This document shows positions 16,680-25,642 of a stretch of 64,000 nt of DNA, piece after piece (position 1 is the first letter of the stretch; each line of letters starts with the position of its first letter). Below the pieces are notes generated by a model. It was not told the origin of the DNA, did no database searches, and was given only the letters and a program-made list of their open reading frames with translations. Made by a program: the position numbers and the translations under genes. The stretch is from Verrucomicrobiota bacterium (lineage in GTDB: Bacteria > Verrucomicrobiota > Verrucomicrobiia > Limisphaerales > UBA9464). The stretch spans positions 62,001-126,000 of the forward strand of contig VHCG01000001.1 in assembly GCA_016871805.1 (NCBI GenBank), given 5' to 3'.

Positions 16680-17932
16680 GTCGACGGTCCGCCCGGGGAT
16701 TCCTCGTGGCTTTCCACCACGTCCTCCTCAAAGGATTCGGGAAATGCCGGCGGCGGATCGGCCCGAGGCAGCGTGAACCGGAAGGTGGTCCCCCGGCCCG
16801 GCCAGCTCTCGACATCCACCTCGCCGCCATGGGTCTGGATGATGTGCTTCACGATGCTCAGCCCCAGTCCGGTCCCTCCCTGCTCGCGCGATCGCGCCCG
16901 ATCCACCCTGTAGAACCGTTCGAACACCCGCGGCTGGGCCTCCGGCGGAATCCCGGGGCCGTCGTCCGCGACAAAGCCCTCCACCACGGAGTCGGCAACC
17001 GCCCTCGCCCCGATGCGCACGGTGCCGGCCGTCCGCCCGTACTTGATCGCGTTGTCGATCAGGTTGAGCAGCACCTGCTGCAGCCGGTCCCCATCGGCAC
17101 GCACCCAGAGATCCGCGGGTACGTCGTTGACCAGCGTGACATGACGTTCGAGGGCCCGGACCTCCAGCTCGGATCGGACCCGCTCCACATGCCTGCGGAG
17201 ATCGACGGTCTCGATGTTGTAGGCCACCTGTCCGGACTCGAGCCGCGAGATGGCCAGGAGGTCGTCGATCAGGAAGGTCAGTCGGTCCGCATGGCGCTCG
17301 ATCGTCTGGAGGAACCGCGCCGCGAGGACCGGATCGTCCTTGGCGCCGTCCAGAAGTGTCTCCACGTAGCCCTTGATCAGGGAGAGCGGGGTCCGGAGCT
17401 CATGGCTGACGTTCGCGACGAACTCCTTGCGGACGTTCTCGAGCTGCTGGATGCGGGTCAGGTCATGGAAGACGAGAATGGTGCCGATCAGGGAGAGTTC
17501 CGGGTCCCGGACCGTCGCCGCGTTGACCTGCAGGATCCGGCAAGGCGGACCGGGTAGCTGCACCTCGAAGCCGGTGACGCGGCCCTCCTGCAGGACCCGC
17601 TGTGCCAGGGCCTCCAGTTCATGCAGCCGCAGGGCCTCGATCAGGCTGAGTCCCCGCACCGGGTTGGGCAGGGTGAAGAGCTGTCCAAGGGCCGGGTTCA
17701 CGAAGAGCACCTTCCCCTGGTGGTCGAGGACGAGCAGGCCCTCCACCATGCTGTTGAAGACTGCCTGCTGCCGGATCTCGGCCTCGGCAAGCCGTTGTCC
17801 CTCGGCACTGCGCAGCGCCTCGAGTTCCCGCTGAAACCGACGCTCCGTCTCACGCCGTCTCCGGACCGCCCAGATACCCCATCCCACGCCTGCTATCGCG
17901 GCGATCACGGCCATGGGGTCGAGGAGGGTCAT
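16676..17932 (-). CDS. phoR: PhoR-type sensor histidine kinase
   Basis: The membrane sensor of a two-component system. It has one N-terminal membrane segment (MAVIAAIAGVGWGIWAV), a coiled-coil linker rich in Arg/Glu, a PAS domain (residues 60-165; FNSMVEGLLVLDHQGKVLFVN), the HisKA H-box NVSHELRTPLSLIKGYVE near residue 190, the N-box QVLLNLIDNAIKYGR, and G-boxes DDGPGIPPEAQ and GGTGLGLSIVKHI. This order matches PhoR, which senses phosphate limitation through PstSCAB-PhoU; those genes are not in the window. The partner regulator ends 43 bp upstream. The phoR symbol is an inference from architecture and from the PHO-box-like site before the regulator. Confidence 0.85.
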   Translation of the reverse strand: MTLLDPMAVIAAIAGVGWGIWAVRRRRETERRFQRELEALRSAEGQRLAEAEIRQQAVFNSMVEGLLVLDHQGKVLFVNPALGQLFTLPNPVRGLSLIEALRLHELEALAQRVLQEGRVTGFEVQLPGPPCRILQVNAATVRDPELSLIGTILVFHDLTRIQQLENVRKEFVANVSHELRTPLSLIKGYVETLLDGAKDDPVLAARFLQTIERHADRLTFLIDDLLAISRLESGQVAYNIETVDLRRHVERVRSELEVRALERHVTLVNDVPADLWVRADGDRLQQVLLNLIDNAIKYGRTAGTVRIGARAVADSVVEGFVADDGPGIPPEAQPRVFERFYRVDRARSREQGGTGLGLSIVKHIIQTHGGEVDVESWPGRGTTFRFTLPRADPPPAFPESFEEDVVESHEESPGGPST

Positions 17933-17975
17933 CCGGCACCGATGAGGAACCAGGGAGTCGCTGAAGACAAGCCGC

Positions 17976-18656
17976 CTAGGCCTCGACGAACCGGTATCCG
18001 ACGCCCCGGACCGTGTCCAGGTACTGGCACGCCGGTCCGAGCTTCTCCCTGAGACGACGCATGTGGGTGTCGACCGTCCGGGTGTCGATGAGGTTGTCGT
18101 ACTCCCAGACGTCCTTGAGCAGCTGCTCGCGCGACTGCACCCGGCCCCGACGCGAGGCCAGCGTCGTCAGGAGCTTGAATTCCGTCGCCGTCAGATCCAC
18201 CCGCTTCCGGGCGACCGTCACGAGATGCCGTGGGACATCGATCATGAGGTCCCCGATGGTGAACTGCTCCAGCTTCTCCTCCGGCCCTTGACGGCGGCGC
18301 AGGATGTTCTTCACCCGGAGCATCAGCTCACGGGGACTGAACGGCTTGGTGACGTAGTCGTCCGCCCCCAGCTCGAGACCCAGCACCCGGTCGATCTCAC
18401 CGGCCTTCGCGGTGAGCATGATGATCGGGATGCTCGACGTCGCGGCATCCCGGCGCAGCAGCTTGCAGACCTCCATCCCGTCGACCTCCGGAAGCATCAC
18501 GTCGAGCAGGATGAGATCCGGCACCGTCTGACGCGCCTTCTTCAACGCCTCCTGGCCCTCCTGGGCGGTGACCACCTCGTGGCCCGCCGCCTTGAGGTTG
18601 AAGCTCACCAGTTCCAGCGCATCGGGTTCGTCGTCGACGACGAGGATTTTCGCCAT
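17976..18656 (-). CDS. phoB: PhoB/OmpR-type response regulator
   Basis: A two-domain response regulator of 226 residues. The receiver domain has the acidic pair in ILVVDDEPDALELV, the phosphoacceptor Asp in LILLDVMLPEVDGMEV, and Lys in DDYVTKPFSPRELML. The winged-helix output domain follows (TATEFKLLTTLASRRGRVQSREQLL, RTVDTHMRRLREKLG), closely matching PhoB. The start is ATG 18656 (MAKILVV), not the track's 18677. An array of three 7-mers at 11-bp spacing resembling PHO boxes lies 38-66 bp upstream, suggesting autoregulation. The histidine kinase gene follows after 43 bp. Confidence 0.9.
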   Translation of the reverse strand: MAKILVVDDEPDALELVSFNLKAAGHEVVTAQEGQEALKKARQTVPDLILLDVMLPEVDGMEVCKLLRRDAATSSIPIIMLTAKAGEIDRVLGLELGADDYVTKPFSPRELMLRVKNILRRRQGPEEKLEQFTIGDLMIDVPRHLVTVARKRVDLTATEFKLLTTLASRRGRVQSREQLLKDVWEYDNLIDTRTVDTHMRRLREKLGPACQYLDTVRGVGYRFVEA

Positions 18657-18693
18657 AACGCGAGTCTTGGTAACCATGCGCCAAGGCTAACAA

Positions 18694-18722
18694 TTGACGG
18701 GACGGTTACAAGGCGGTGACAA
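18694..18722 (-). promoter_or_regulatory. PHO-box-like tandem array upstream of phoB
   Basis: Reading the minus strand, three heptamers follow each other with 4-bp spacers: TTGTCAC, TTGTAAC and CCGTCAA. The PhoB consensus is CTGTCAT repeated every 11 bp. The units match it at about 5, 4 and 5 of 7 positions, and the spacing is exactly 11 bp. The array ends 38 bp before the phoB start codon and also lies about 110 bp upstream of the divergent esterase gene, which could share control. The match is direct; function is inference. Confidence 0.5.
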
Positions 18723-18833
18723 GGTCCGGGGCTTCGGCCCCTGGCGGGACGGTGATTCAAGGATGGCCGGGTCTCGGGTGTGGACGGGGATCGTCGGATC
18801 CGCTTGGGTCTCCCGATCCCCGGTCCAATTCCC

Positions 18834-21017
18834 ATGAGATCCCAAACCGCCCGATCCGGACTCCTGTTCGCCCTCACCCTGTTCCTCGCCAGCGCCGAGG
18901 GCCGGACCGCCCCGCCCAGGGCCTTGCCATCCGGACAACGTCCCGACGACATCCGACTCTCACCTCCCAAGGATCTGAACGGGTACTTCCCATTCGATCC
19001 TCCCACCGACCCGGGTCTCTGGTCCCAACGCGCCGAACAGGTCCGTCGCCGCATCCTCGTGTCCCAGGGCCTCTGGCCCATGCCGACCCGGACGCCACTG
19101 GAGCCGGTGCTTCACGGTCGGATCGATCTCGGGGACTACACCGTGGAGAAGGTCTACTTCCAGAGCGCCCCGGGGTTCTTCGTCACGGGCAATCTCTACC
19201 GACCGAAGGGCCTCACCGGGAAGCTCCCGGGCGTCCTGTTCGCCCACGGACACTGGAAGGATGCACGGCTTGCGATCTCGCCACCCGAGGAGGTTCGCCG
19301 GGAGATCGCGTCGGGAGCGGAGCGGTTCGAGGAGGGGGGACGGAGCCGGTTCCAGTCGATGTGTGTCCAGCTCGCCCGGATGGGTTGCGTCGTCTGGCAG
19401 TGGGACATGCTGGGGGATTCGGACTCCCGTCAGATCTCCCGGGAGCTGGCCCACGGTTTTGCGACGCAACGTCCCGAGATGAACACGGTCGAGGACTGGG
19501 GCCTGTTCAGCCCGCAGGCGGAGACCCACCTGCAGGGGGTAATGGGACTGCAGACCTGGAACTCGATCCGGTCGCTCGACTTCCTGCTCGACCTTCCCGA
19601 GGTGGATCCGGATCGGATCGCGGTCACGGGCGCCAGCGGTGGCGGGACGCAGACGATGATCCTCGCGGCGATCGACCCCCGGGTGCGGCTCTCGTTCCCA
19701 GCAGTGATGGTGAGCACCGGGATGCAGGGAGGCTGCACCTGCGAGAACGCCTGCCTGCTCCGGGTGGGCACGGGCAACGTCGAGTTCGCCGCGCTGGCCG
19801 CACCAAGGCCCCAGGGACTCACGACGGCGGACGACTGGACCCGGGAGTTCGCCATGAAGGGATTCCCCCAGCTGAGGCAGACGTACCAGCTCGTCGGGGC
19901 GCCCGAGGCGGTGATGCTGCATCGGGGCGAACACTTCCCGCACAACTACAACGCCGTCGCCCGCTCCGCATTCCACACCTGGCTCAACCGGCACTTCCGT
20001 CTCGGCCAGCCCAGCCCGGTCATCGAGCGCGACTACCGGGTTCTGACACCGGCAGAGCTGACCGTCTGGAATGCCGAACACCCGGCACCCAAACCGGCCG
20101 ATCCCGACTTTGAGCGACGCCTGCTCCGGATGTGGCAGGACGATGCCCACGAGCAGCTGGCCTCATGGACGACCCCCGACGACTTCCGCTCGAAGGCCGG
20201 CGGTGCCGTCGAGGTCCTGATCGGACGCATCCTGCGGGAGACGGGGAAGGTCGACTGGCATCTCCACGAAAAGGTGGACCGAGGCGACTGGCTGGAGATG
20301 GCGGGGACACTCCGGAATCCGGCCCGGAAGGAGGAACTACCGGTAGTGTTCCTCCATCCGAGAAACTGGTCCGGGACATCGGTCCTCTGCTTCACCGGCC
20401 AAGGCAAGGCACCGCTCTTCGGAGGAGGCGGGGAACTCCACCCGGGTGTGCGACGCCTCGTCGAGGCGGGAGCCACGGTGATCGGGGCCGACCTGCTCTT
20501 CCAGGGCGAGTACCTCGCCGAGGGTCAAACCCTCGGTCAAAGCCCCAAGGTCGCCGAGAACCGGGAGTCGGCCGCCTACACCCTCGGCTACAACCCAAGC
20601 GTGTTCGCCCAGCGGGTGCACGACGTCCTGACCCTGGTGGACTTCATCAGTGCCAACGAGCGGAGGTCGTCCCGGATCGTGCTCGTCGGCATTGGCGGGG
20701 CGGGTCCGGTGGTCGCCACGGCGCGCGCCCTGTGTCGGGACCAGGTTACGAAGGCTCTGATCGAGACCCGCGGCTTCCGCTTCGGGAAGCTCCTCGACTT
20801 CCGCGACCCGGACTTCCTCCCCGGAGGTGCGAAGTATGGGGATCTCCCTGGAATGCTCGCCCTCTCGGCCCCCGCCCAGACCTGGGTTGTCGGGGAATCC
20901 CCCAGCTCCCTGGACCTGGCCGTCCGGCAGTATGCCGCCGCCGGTGCTGGTGGGGGACTGAAGGTCGATCCGGAAGCCCCGGACGAGGCGGTGATCCTCC
21001 GTTGGATTCTGGAGTGA
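18834..21017 (+). CDS. Secreted double alpha/beta-hydrolase (acetylxylan-esterase-like)
   Basis: A 727-residue exported protein. ATG 18834 gives a signal peptide (MRSQTARSGLLFALTLFLAS, then AEGRTAPPRA); the track start 18780 is longer and less likely. The first alpha/beta-hydrolase domain (about 105-400) has GVLFAHGHWKDARLA and the nucleophile elbow VTGASGGGTQTM with Ser, plus HRGEHFPHNYN as a candidate His. It resembles esterases of the acetylxylan esterase/dienelactone hydrolase group common in Verrucomicrobia and Planctomycetes. The second domain (about 510-727) repeats the fold, but its elbow reads VGIGGAGPVV without a Ser, so it is probably non-catalytic. A glycan or ester substrate is likely but not shown. 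Confidence 0.8.
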   Translation: MRSQTARSGLLFALTLFLASAEGRTAPPRALPSGQRPDDIRLSPPKDLNGYFPFDPPTDPGLWSQRAEQVRRRILVSQGLWPMPTRTPLEPVLHGRIDLGDYTVEKVYFQSAPGFFVTGNLYRPKGLTGKLPGVLFAHGHWKDARLAISPPEEVRREIASGAERFEEGGRSRFQSMCVQLARMGCVVWQWDMLGDSDSRQISRELAHGFATQRPEMNTVEDWGLFSPQAETHLQGVMGLQTWNSIRSLDFLLDLPEVDPDRIAVTGASGGGTQTMILAAIDPRVRLSFPAVMVSTGMQGGCTCENACLLRVGTGNVEFAALAAPRPQGLTTADDWTREFAMKGFPQLRQTYQLVGAPEAVMLHRGEHFPHNYNAVARSAFHTWLNRHFRLGQPSPVIERDYRVLTPAELTVWNAEHPAPKPADPDFERRLLRMWQDDAHEQLASWTTPDDFRSKAGGAVEVLIGRILRETGKVDWHLHEKVDRGDWLEMAGTLRNPARKEELPVVFLHPRNWSGTSVLCFTGQGKAPLFGGGGELHPGVRRLVEAGATVIGADLLFQGEYLAEGQTLGQSPKVAENRESAAYTLGYNPSVFAQRVHDVLTLVDFISANERRSSRIVLVGIGGAGPVVATARALCRDQVTKALIETRGFRFGKLLDFRDPDFLPGGAKYGDLPGMLALSAPAQTWVVGESPSSLDLAVRQYAAAGAGGGLKVDPEAPDEAVILRWILE

Positions 21018-21178
21018 GGTCCGAAAGGGGGTGACGCCAACGGCCGCGGACCCGCTTCCTCCGGGCCCGGGTCGGATCCATGACGGTCCACAACGGCCTA
21101 AAGCGGCCAACGACGACACGGCCCGCAACGACCATTGCGGTCAGAAGGCGCACGGGATAAGACCCGCGGCGCGAATTG

Positions 21179-21811
21179 ATGGATCCAACCCCTCCAGGAA
21201 CCGGGACCGGAACTGGAACCGGCAGGCAGCAGGCCGAGCCAGTGTCTGAATTGCGCGTTCCCATCCCGGACCTCGCCCGAGCCCACGCCGCACTGGCCCA
21301 GTCCCTCGGCGAGTCGGGCGTCGGAGGGGTCGAACTGGAACGGCTGTTCGCCTCCGGGGTGACCGCCGGGTGCGTGGCCTGTGGCCTCTCCGTGACCGGC
21401 CGTGACCTCGGCGACCTTGCCCTCCACGACGGCGGGGAGCCGGATCGCCGGCTTTCCGAGCGACTGGAGCGACTATGGCTGGGGTACTGTCCGCGTCAGG
21501 GCTGCGAGTCGCGCTTCTTCCGGTTGGACATCACGGTACCGGGACGTTTCGACCGGGAGCGAGTCCTGGGGAGGACCCGAAGCCTGATCCAGGGGGAGTC
21601 CGGACCGCGGCTGGGGCTGAGGCTGGCCTCGCCGCTGTCCTCCGAGACCACGCGACGCCTGCGTCGGGTTGCCGGGATCGGCATCGCCACGCTGTTCGTC
21701 GCGTTCATCGCGCACCGGCTCGCCTTCTTCCGATCCCAACCAATTCCCTTCATCCAACCCACGTCTCCGTATACGATCGACCCCGCCTCGGTCGATCCTC
21801 ACCAGCGTTGA
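21179..21811 (+). CDS. Hypothetical protein with one C-terminal membrane segment
   Basis: A 210-residue protein I do not recognise. The N-terminus has a Gly-Thr repeat (PPGTGTGTGTGRQQ). The middle contains two cysteine pairs, GCVACGLSV and YCPRQGCESRFF, which might bind a metal. A basic stretch (TRRLRRVAG) precedes one hydrophobic segment (IGIATLFVAFIAHRLAFF), and the tail is short and Pro-rich. The start ATG 21179 follows a TTG at 21176; neither has a good ribosome-binding site. It lies between the esterase and zwf on the same strand, 48 bp before zwf. Confidence 0.65.
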   Translation: MDPTPPGTGTGTGTGRQQAEPVSELRVPIPDLARAHAALAQSLGESGVGGVELERLFASGVTAGCVACGLSVTGRDLGDLALHDGGEPDRRLSERLERLWLGYCPRQGCESRFFRLDITVPGRFDRERVLGRTRSLIQGESGPRLGLRLASPLSSETTRRLRRVAGIGIATLFVAFIAHRLAFFRSQPIPFIQPTSPYTIDPASVDPHQR

Positions 21812-21859
21812 AAGGCCGGGCCATCGGAGGTCCGACCCCGCATCCGTGAAAACTCCCGC

Positions 21860-23416
21860 ATGAACGAATCCTCACACCTTGATGAACTGCTGGCCTCCCG
21901 TGCCAGTTCGACCCGCCGTACCATCGATCCCAGCACGGTGGTGATCTTCGGCGCCTCGGGCGACCTGACCGCCCGCAAGCTGATCCCGGCGCTCTACCAC
22001 CTGGCCGTGGAGCGGGCCCTGCCGACGCCCTACCGCATCATCGGGTTCGCCCGACGGGAGAAGACCCCGGACTCCTTCCGCTCCGAACTGCTCGAGGCCC
22101 TCCGCAAATACTCACGGACCCGGACGGTCGACGAGTCCGTCTGGAACGACTTCGCCAAGAACATCGACTACTGCCAGGCCGACATCTCCGAGGCCGCCGG
22201 ATATGGTCGACTGAAGCAGATGATCCAGTCCGCCTCCGACGAGAAGCTGCGGAACAACCTCCTCTTCTACCTCGCCACCAACCCGAGCCAGTTCGGCGAG
22301 ATCGCGGAACATCTCAGCCAGGTCGGACTGCTGACCAAGTGCGAGAACGGCGGATGCCTGCAGCGGCTGGTGGTGGAGAAGCCGTTCGGACACGACCTGC
22401 CCAGCGCCCAGCAGCTGAACGCGGAGCTGATCCGCCACGCCCACGAGAACCAGATCTTCCGCATCGACCACTACCTGGGGAAGGAGACGGTTCAGAACAT
22501 CCTGACGTTCCGGTTCTCCAACGGCATCTTCGAGAACCTCTGGACCCGGGACTCGGTGGACCACGTCCAGATCACGGTTGCCGAGAAGCTCGGCGTGGGC
22601 TCCCGCGGCGGCTACTACGAGGAGTCCGGGGCGATGCGGGACATGATCCAGAACCACGTCCTTCAGGTGCTCTCGCTGGTCGCGATGGAGCCGCCGGTCT
22701 CGCTCGAGGCCGAGGCGGTGCGCGACGAGAAGGTGAAGCTGTTGAAGTCGGTGCGCCCGATGACCCCGGCCGACATCGCCCGGAACGTGGTCCGTGGACA
22801 GTATTTTGCCGGTGAGATCGACGGTGAGACGCGTCCCGCCTACCGCAGCGAGCCCAAGGTCAACCCGAAGTCGAACGTCGAGACCTTCGTCGCCCTGAAG
22901 CTCTGGATCGACAACTGGCGCTGGAGCGGCGTTCCGTTCTACGTCCGCACCGGCAAGAACCTGCCGGTCAGCGCGAGCGAGGTCCGGGTGCAGTTCAAAC
23001 CCGCCCCGAACATCCTCTACGGGGCCAAGAGCGGTGTGCGGCTCGACCCGAACTCGCTGACCCTCCGGCTGCAGCCGGACGAGGGCATCGCCCTCCGCTT
23101 CAACGGAAAGGTGCCGGGCGCCGCCACCAAGCTGCAACCCGTCCGGATGCAGTTCAGCTACGACACGGAATTCGGCGCCTACACCCCCGAGGCCTATGAG
23201 CGCCTCCTGCTCGAGGCGATCGCCGCCGATGCCACGTTGTTCATCCGTCGCGACGAGGTGGAGACCGCCTGGGCGATCGTCGATTCGATCCGTTCGGCAT
23301 GGACCGACAAGCCACTGACCAACCGGGAATTCTACCTGGCCGGCACCTGGGGGCCGACCGCATCGGACGACCTCCTGGGCACCGACGGCCGGGAGTGGAA
23401 GCATCCGACAGTCTGA
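21860..23416 (+). CDS. zwf: Glucose-6-phosphate 1-dehydrogenase
   Basis: Zwf oxidises glucose 6-phosphate to 6-phosphogluconolactone and makes NADPH, the entry to the oxidative pentose phosphate pathway. The 518-residue length is normal. Visible motifs are the dinucleotide-binding IFGASGDLTARKLIPALYHL near residue 30, VVEKPFGHDLPSAQQLN, and the substrate-binding RIDHYLGKETVQNILTFRFSN (about 200-220) with the catalytic His in DHYLGK. Other conserved parts are ESGAMRDMIQNHVLQVLSL and the C-terminal FYVRTGKNLP. No gnd or pgl gene is in the window. It is followed at 31 bp by a small hypothetical gene. Confidence 0.97.
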   Translation: MNESSHLDELLASRASSTRRTIDPSTVVIFGASGDLTARKLIPALYHLAVERALPTPYRIIGFARREKTPDSFRSELLEALRKYSRTRTVDESVWNDFAKNIDYCQADISEAAGYGRLKQMIQSASDEKLRNNLLFYLATNPSQFGEIAEHLSQVGLLTKCENGGCLQRLVVEKPFGHDLPSAQQLNAELIRHAHENQIFRIDHYLGKETVQNILTFRFSNGIFENLWTRDSVDHVQITVAEKLGVGSRGGYYEESGAMRDMIQNHVLQVLSLVAMEPPVSLEAEAVRDEKVKLLKSVRPMTPADIARNVVRGQYFAGEIDGETRPAYRSEPKVNPKSNVETFVALKLWIDNWRWSGVPFYVRTGKNLPVSASEVRVQFKPAPNILYGAKSGVRLDPNSLTLRLQPDEGIALRFNGKVPGAATKLQPVRMQFSYDTEFGAYTPEAYERLLLEAIAADATLFIRRDEVETAWAIVDSIRSAWTDKPLTNREFYLAGTWGPTASDDLLGTDGREWKHPTV

Positions 23417-23447
23417 ACCGTCGGTTCCACGGTCCCCGTTCTTCGCG

Positions 23448-24095
23448 TTGTCCATCCCGACCTTCCCCGACTACGCTCACCCCGTGCCTGAAGGAAGGGA
23501 AGATGCGCCGCTGGACCGCCTGTGGAAGGAATACGGGCGGAGTTTCCGGGAGTTCGACGACCTGACGCTGGCCCGATGGTGCTCCCAGACCCTCGGTCAG
23601 CTGAGGGGGCGTCCGTGGCGCCTTTCGCATCCGCTCGTGGGAGCCTTCCGGCTCGCCGCCCAGCAGGCCCATGACCGCCAGGTCTGGCAGCAGCGTCTGG
23701 TCGACATCCCTCCCGGATACCAGGCCTCCTCATGCTGCCGCGCCCCCTTCCTTCCCCTGCTGACCCGGGATGTCGGAACTTCCGGACTCGTCTGCCTGCA
23801 CTGCAACGAGATCGCGGTACCGCCGGACCAGCTGCCGCCGGAATCCCATAAGACGCTTTCCGACTGGGGCACGAGATACGCCCCCGTGCACGAGGTCGCG
23901 CATTGGGACGACACCCAGCGGAAGAAGGTCCCCGACTATGACGCGGCCTTCGAGGAGGCGGCCCAGAAGGCGGAGGATCTTCTCGCCGAGCTCGCCACCC
24001 AGCACGTCGCCCACCTCCTCGAGTCCTTTCCGGCGCTGGTCTGGGAGGACCAGGACGAATGCCTCGAGGTTCGCCCCGAGGACATTCATCCGTGA
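23448..24095 (+). CDS. Hypothetical cysteine-containing protein
   Basis: A 215-residue soluble protein I do not recognise. A Trp/Arg-rich first half (LDRLWKEYGRSFREFDDL, RGRPWRLSHPLVGAFRLAA) is followed by two cysteine clusters, ASSCCRAPF and LVCLHCNEIAVPPDQLPP, which suggest a zinc site. The second half is helical and acidic (YDAAFEEAAQKAEDLLAELA). The track start is TTG 23448; GTG 23484 (VPEGRED) is an alternative and neither has a strong ribosome-binding site. The stop overlaps the GTG start of the AsmA-like gene by 4 bp, so the two are probably coexpressed. Confidence 0.7.
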   Translation: MSIPTFPDYAHPVPEGREDAPLDRLWKEYGRSFREFDDLTLARWCSQTLGQLRGRPWRLSHPLVGAFRLAAQQAHDRQVWQQRLVDIPPGYQASSCCRAPFLPLLTRDVGTSGLVCLHCNEIAVPPDQLPPESHKTLSDWGTRYAPVHEVAHWDDTQRKKVPDYDAAFEEAAQKAEDLLAELATQHVAHLLESFPALVWEDQDECLEVRPEDIHP

Positions 24096-24748
24096 GCCCC
24101 ATCGGCATCCGCCGCCTCGTCCTCCGCCTGGCCGCCCTCCTGCTGGCGATCCTCGCGGGTGCCGTCCTGATCCTCTGGTGGACCCGTGACACCCTCGTCA
24201 CTTGGACCCTCCGCAAGGCCATCGCCGGGATGCTCGGCGTCGGAGTCCGCCTCGACCGGTCGGAACTCGGTCTCTCGGACGCCTCGTGGCGCCTCCAGAA
24301 CCTCGTCCTGAGCAACCCGCCCGGGTTCGGTCCTGGACCAATGGTCGAGATTCCCGAGATCTTCGTCCGCTACGACACCGCCGCCTCCGGCTCGAACTCC
24401 GTACGCCTCGCCGAATTCCGGTTCGATCTCGCCGGGCTGCATGTGGACGTCGACACCGCGGGGCGGACTAACCTGATGGCGCTTGGGCAGGTCGGGGGCA
24501 CCGGGTCGACCCGGACCAATCCCATCACCGGTGGGTGGCAGTTCTCCGGGATCGACCGCCTCACGCTCTCCCTCGGCCAGATCACCTTCCGGGATGCCCG
24601 GGATCCGGCCCGGAACCGCGTCTTGGACCTCGGTGTGACCAACCGCACCTTCGAGAACGTGACGTCCCCCTTCCAGCTGATCCCCCTGGCCATCGAGATC
24701 GGACTCAGGTCCGGCTGGAACCCCCTCGGGACCCCACCGCAACGCTGA
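24092..24748 (+). CDS. AsmA-like membrane-anchored protein
   Basis: A 218-residue protein with one N-terminal membrane helix (LVLRLAALLLAILAGAVLILWW). Its periplasmic part starts AIAGMLGVGVRLDRSELGLS and continues with the beta-rich repeats usual for AsmA-domain proteins (LVLSNPPGFGPGPMVEIPEI, VRLAEFRFDLAGLHVDVDTAG). It covers only the N-terminal part of a full AsmA protein. AsmA-like proteins are thought to help move lipid between membranes. I start at GTG 24092, which overlaps the previous stop (GTGA); the track start 24059 is out of place inside the upstream gene. A 176-bp gap without a clear gene follows. Confidence 0.78.
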   Translation: MSPIGIRRLVLRLAALLLAILAGAVLILWWTRDTLVTWTLRKAIAGMLGVGVRLDRSELGLSDASWRLQNLVLSNPPGFGPGPMVEIPEIFVRYDTAASGSNSVRLAEFRFDLAGLHVDVDTAGRTNLMALGQVGGTGSTRTNPITGGWQFSGIDRLTLSLGQITFRDARDPARNRVLDLGVTNRTFENVTSPFQLIPLAIEIGLRSGWNPLGTPPQR

Positions 24749-24924
24749 GTCTGCGGTCCCGGCCACGGCCATTGCGTCTCCGAGGGGCTCGTCGTACAGG
24801 CGGTGGCCTTATCCAAAGGGCGTCCAGCCCCGGTCCGGGCTTTGCCGACAGGTCACGCCCCAAAAAACTTCACGCTGAATGACCCGTTACATTGACATGA
24901 CGAAAAAGTTCCGCATCGTTTCGT

Positions 24925-25614
24925 GTGTTGATCCCGGAGGTAAAGCGAATCTACCCGTCTGCCTTGGTGCTCCTGTGGTTTGTCCTGATCTTTTTGATCT
25001 TGACTCAGACCGCTAAGTCCGAGGAACCCCGGCGTCCTCTGAAGTCTCAGACCGTGCTGGTGCTGGGCGATTCCTTGGCGGCGGGGTTCGGGGTGGATCC
25101 CGAGGAGGCCTTCCCGGCGGTGCTGCAACGGCGGGCGGAGGAGTCCGGTCTCCCCGTCCGCGTCATCAACGGCGGGGTCAGCGGCGACACGACCGCCGGC
25201 GGTCTGCGACGCCTCGACTGGCTGCTGAAGACGCCCGTCGACATCCTGTTTCTCGAGCTGGGCGGCAATGACGGGCTCCGTGGGCTGCCGATCGAGTCCA
25301 CGCGCAGCAACCTCACCGCGATCATCCAGAGGACCCGCACCCGCCATCCGAAGGCGGAGGTCGTGGTGGCGGGCATGCAGATGCCCCCGAATGTGGGTCG
25401 CGACTATGCCGACCGCTTCCAGGCCCTGTTCCCGGAGGTCGCCCGCGGACAGAAGGCGTCGCTCATCCCGTTTCTGCTCGAAGGGGTCGGAGGCATTCCC
25501 GAACTGAATCTTCCGGACCAGATCCATCCGACCCCGAAAGGACATCGGATGATCGCCAGCAACGCCTGGCCCGTCCTGGAACCGCTCCTCCGTCGGGGAA
25601 CCTCCGGCAGCTGA
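24925..25614 (+). CDS. GDSL/SGNH-hydrolase (TesA-like arylesterase)
   Basis: An exported or membrane-anchored esterase of 229 residues. The four SGNH blocks are present: LVLGDSLAAGFGV (block I with catalytic Ser) near residue 47, INGGVSGDTTAGGLRRL (block II), LELGGNDGLRGL (block III, GxND), and DQIHPTPKGHRMIA (block V with Asp and His). TesA-type enzymes hydrolyse thioesters and aryl esters in the periplasm. The N-terminus (YPSALVLLWFVLIFLILTQTA) is a strong hydrophobic signal or anchor. The start is GTG 24925 with TTG 24928 next to it; GGAGG at 24936 lies inside the frame, so the start is unsure. Confidence 0.9.
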   Translation: MLIPEVKRIYPSALVLLWFVLIFLILTQTAKSEEPRRPLKSQTVLVLGDSLAAGFGVDPEEAFPAVLQRRAEESGLPVRVINGGVSGDTTAGGLRRLDWLLKTPVDILFLELGGNDGLRGLPIESTRSNLTAIIQRTRTRHPKAEVVVAGMQMPPNVGRDYADRFQALFPEVARGQKASLIPFLLEGVGGIPELNLPDQIHPTPKGHRMIASNAWPVLEPLLRRGTSGS

Positions 25615-25642
25615 TCCGTGTCCCGGGCATCCCAGGGTGCAT

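Noticed and set aside
24825-24845. Terminator after the AsmA-like gene
   Set aside because: AGCCC/GGGCT gives only 5 bp with TTTG; too weak to call.
24892-24897. TTGACA before the GDSL esterase
   Set aside because: A perfect -35 hexamer, but no acceptable -10 at 16-18 bp (ATCGTT); not listed as a promoter.
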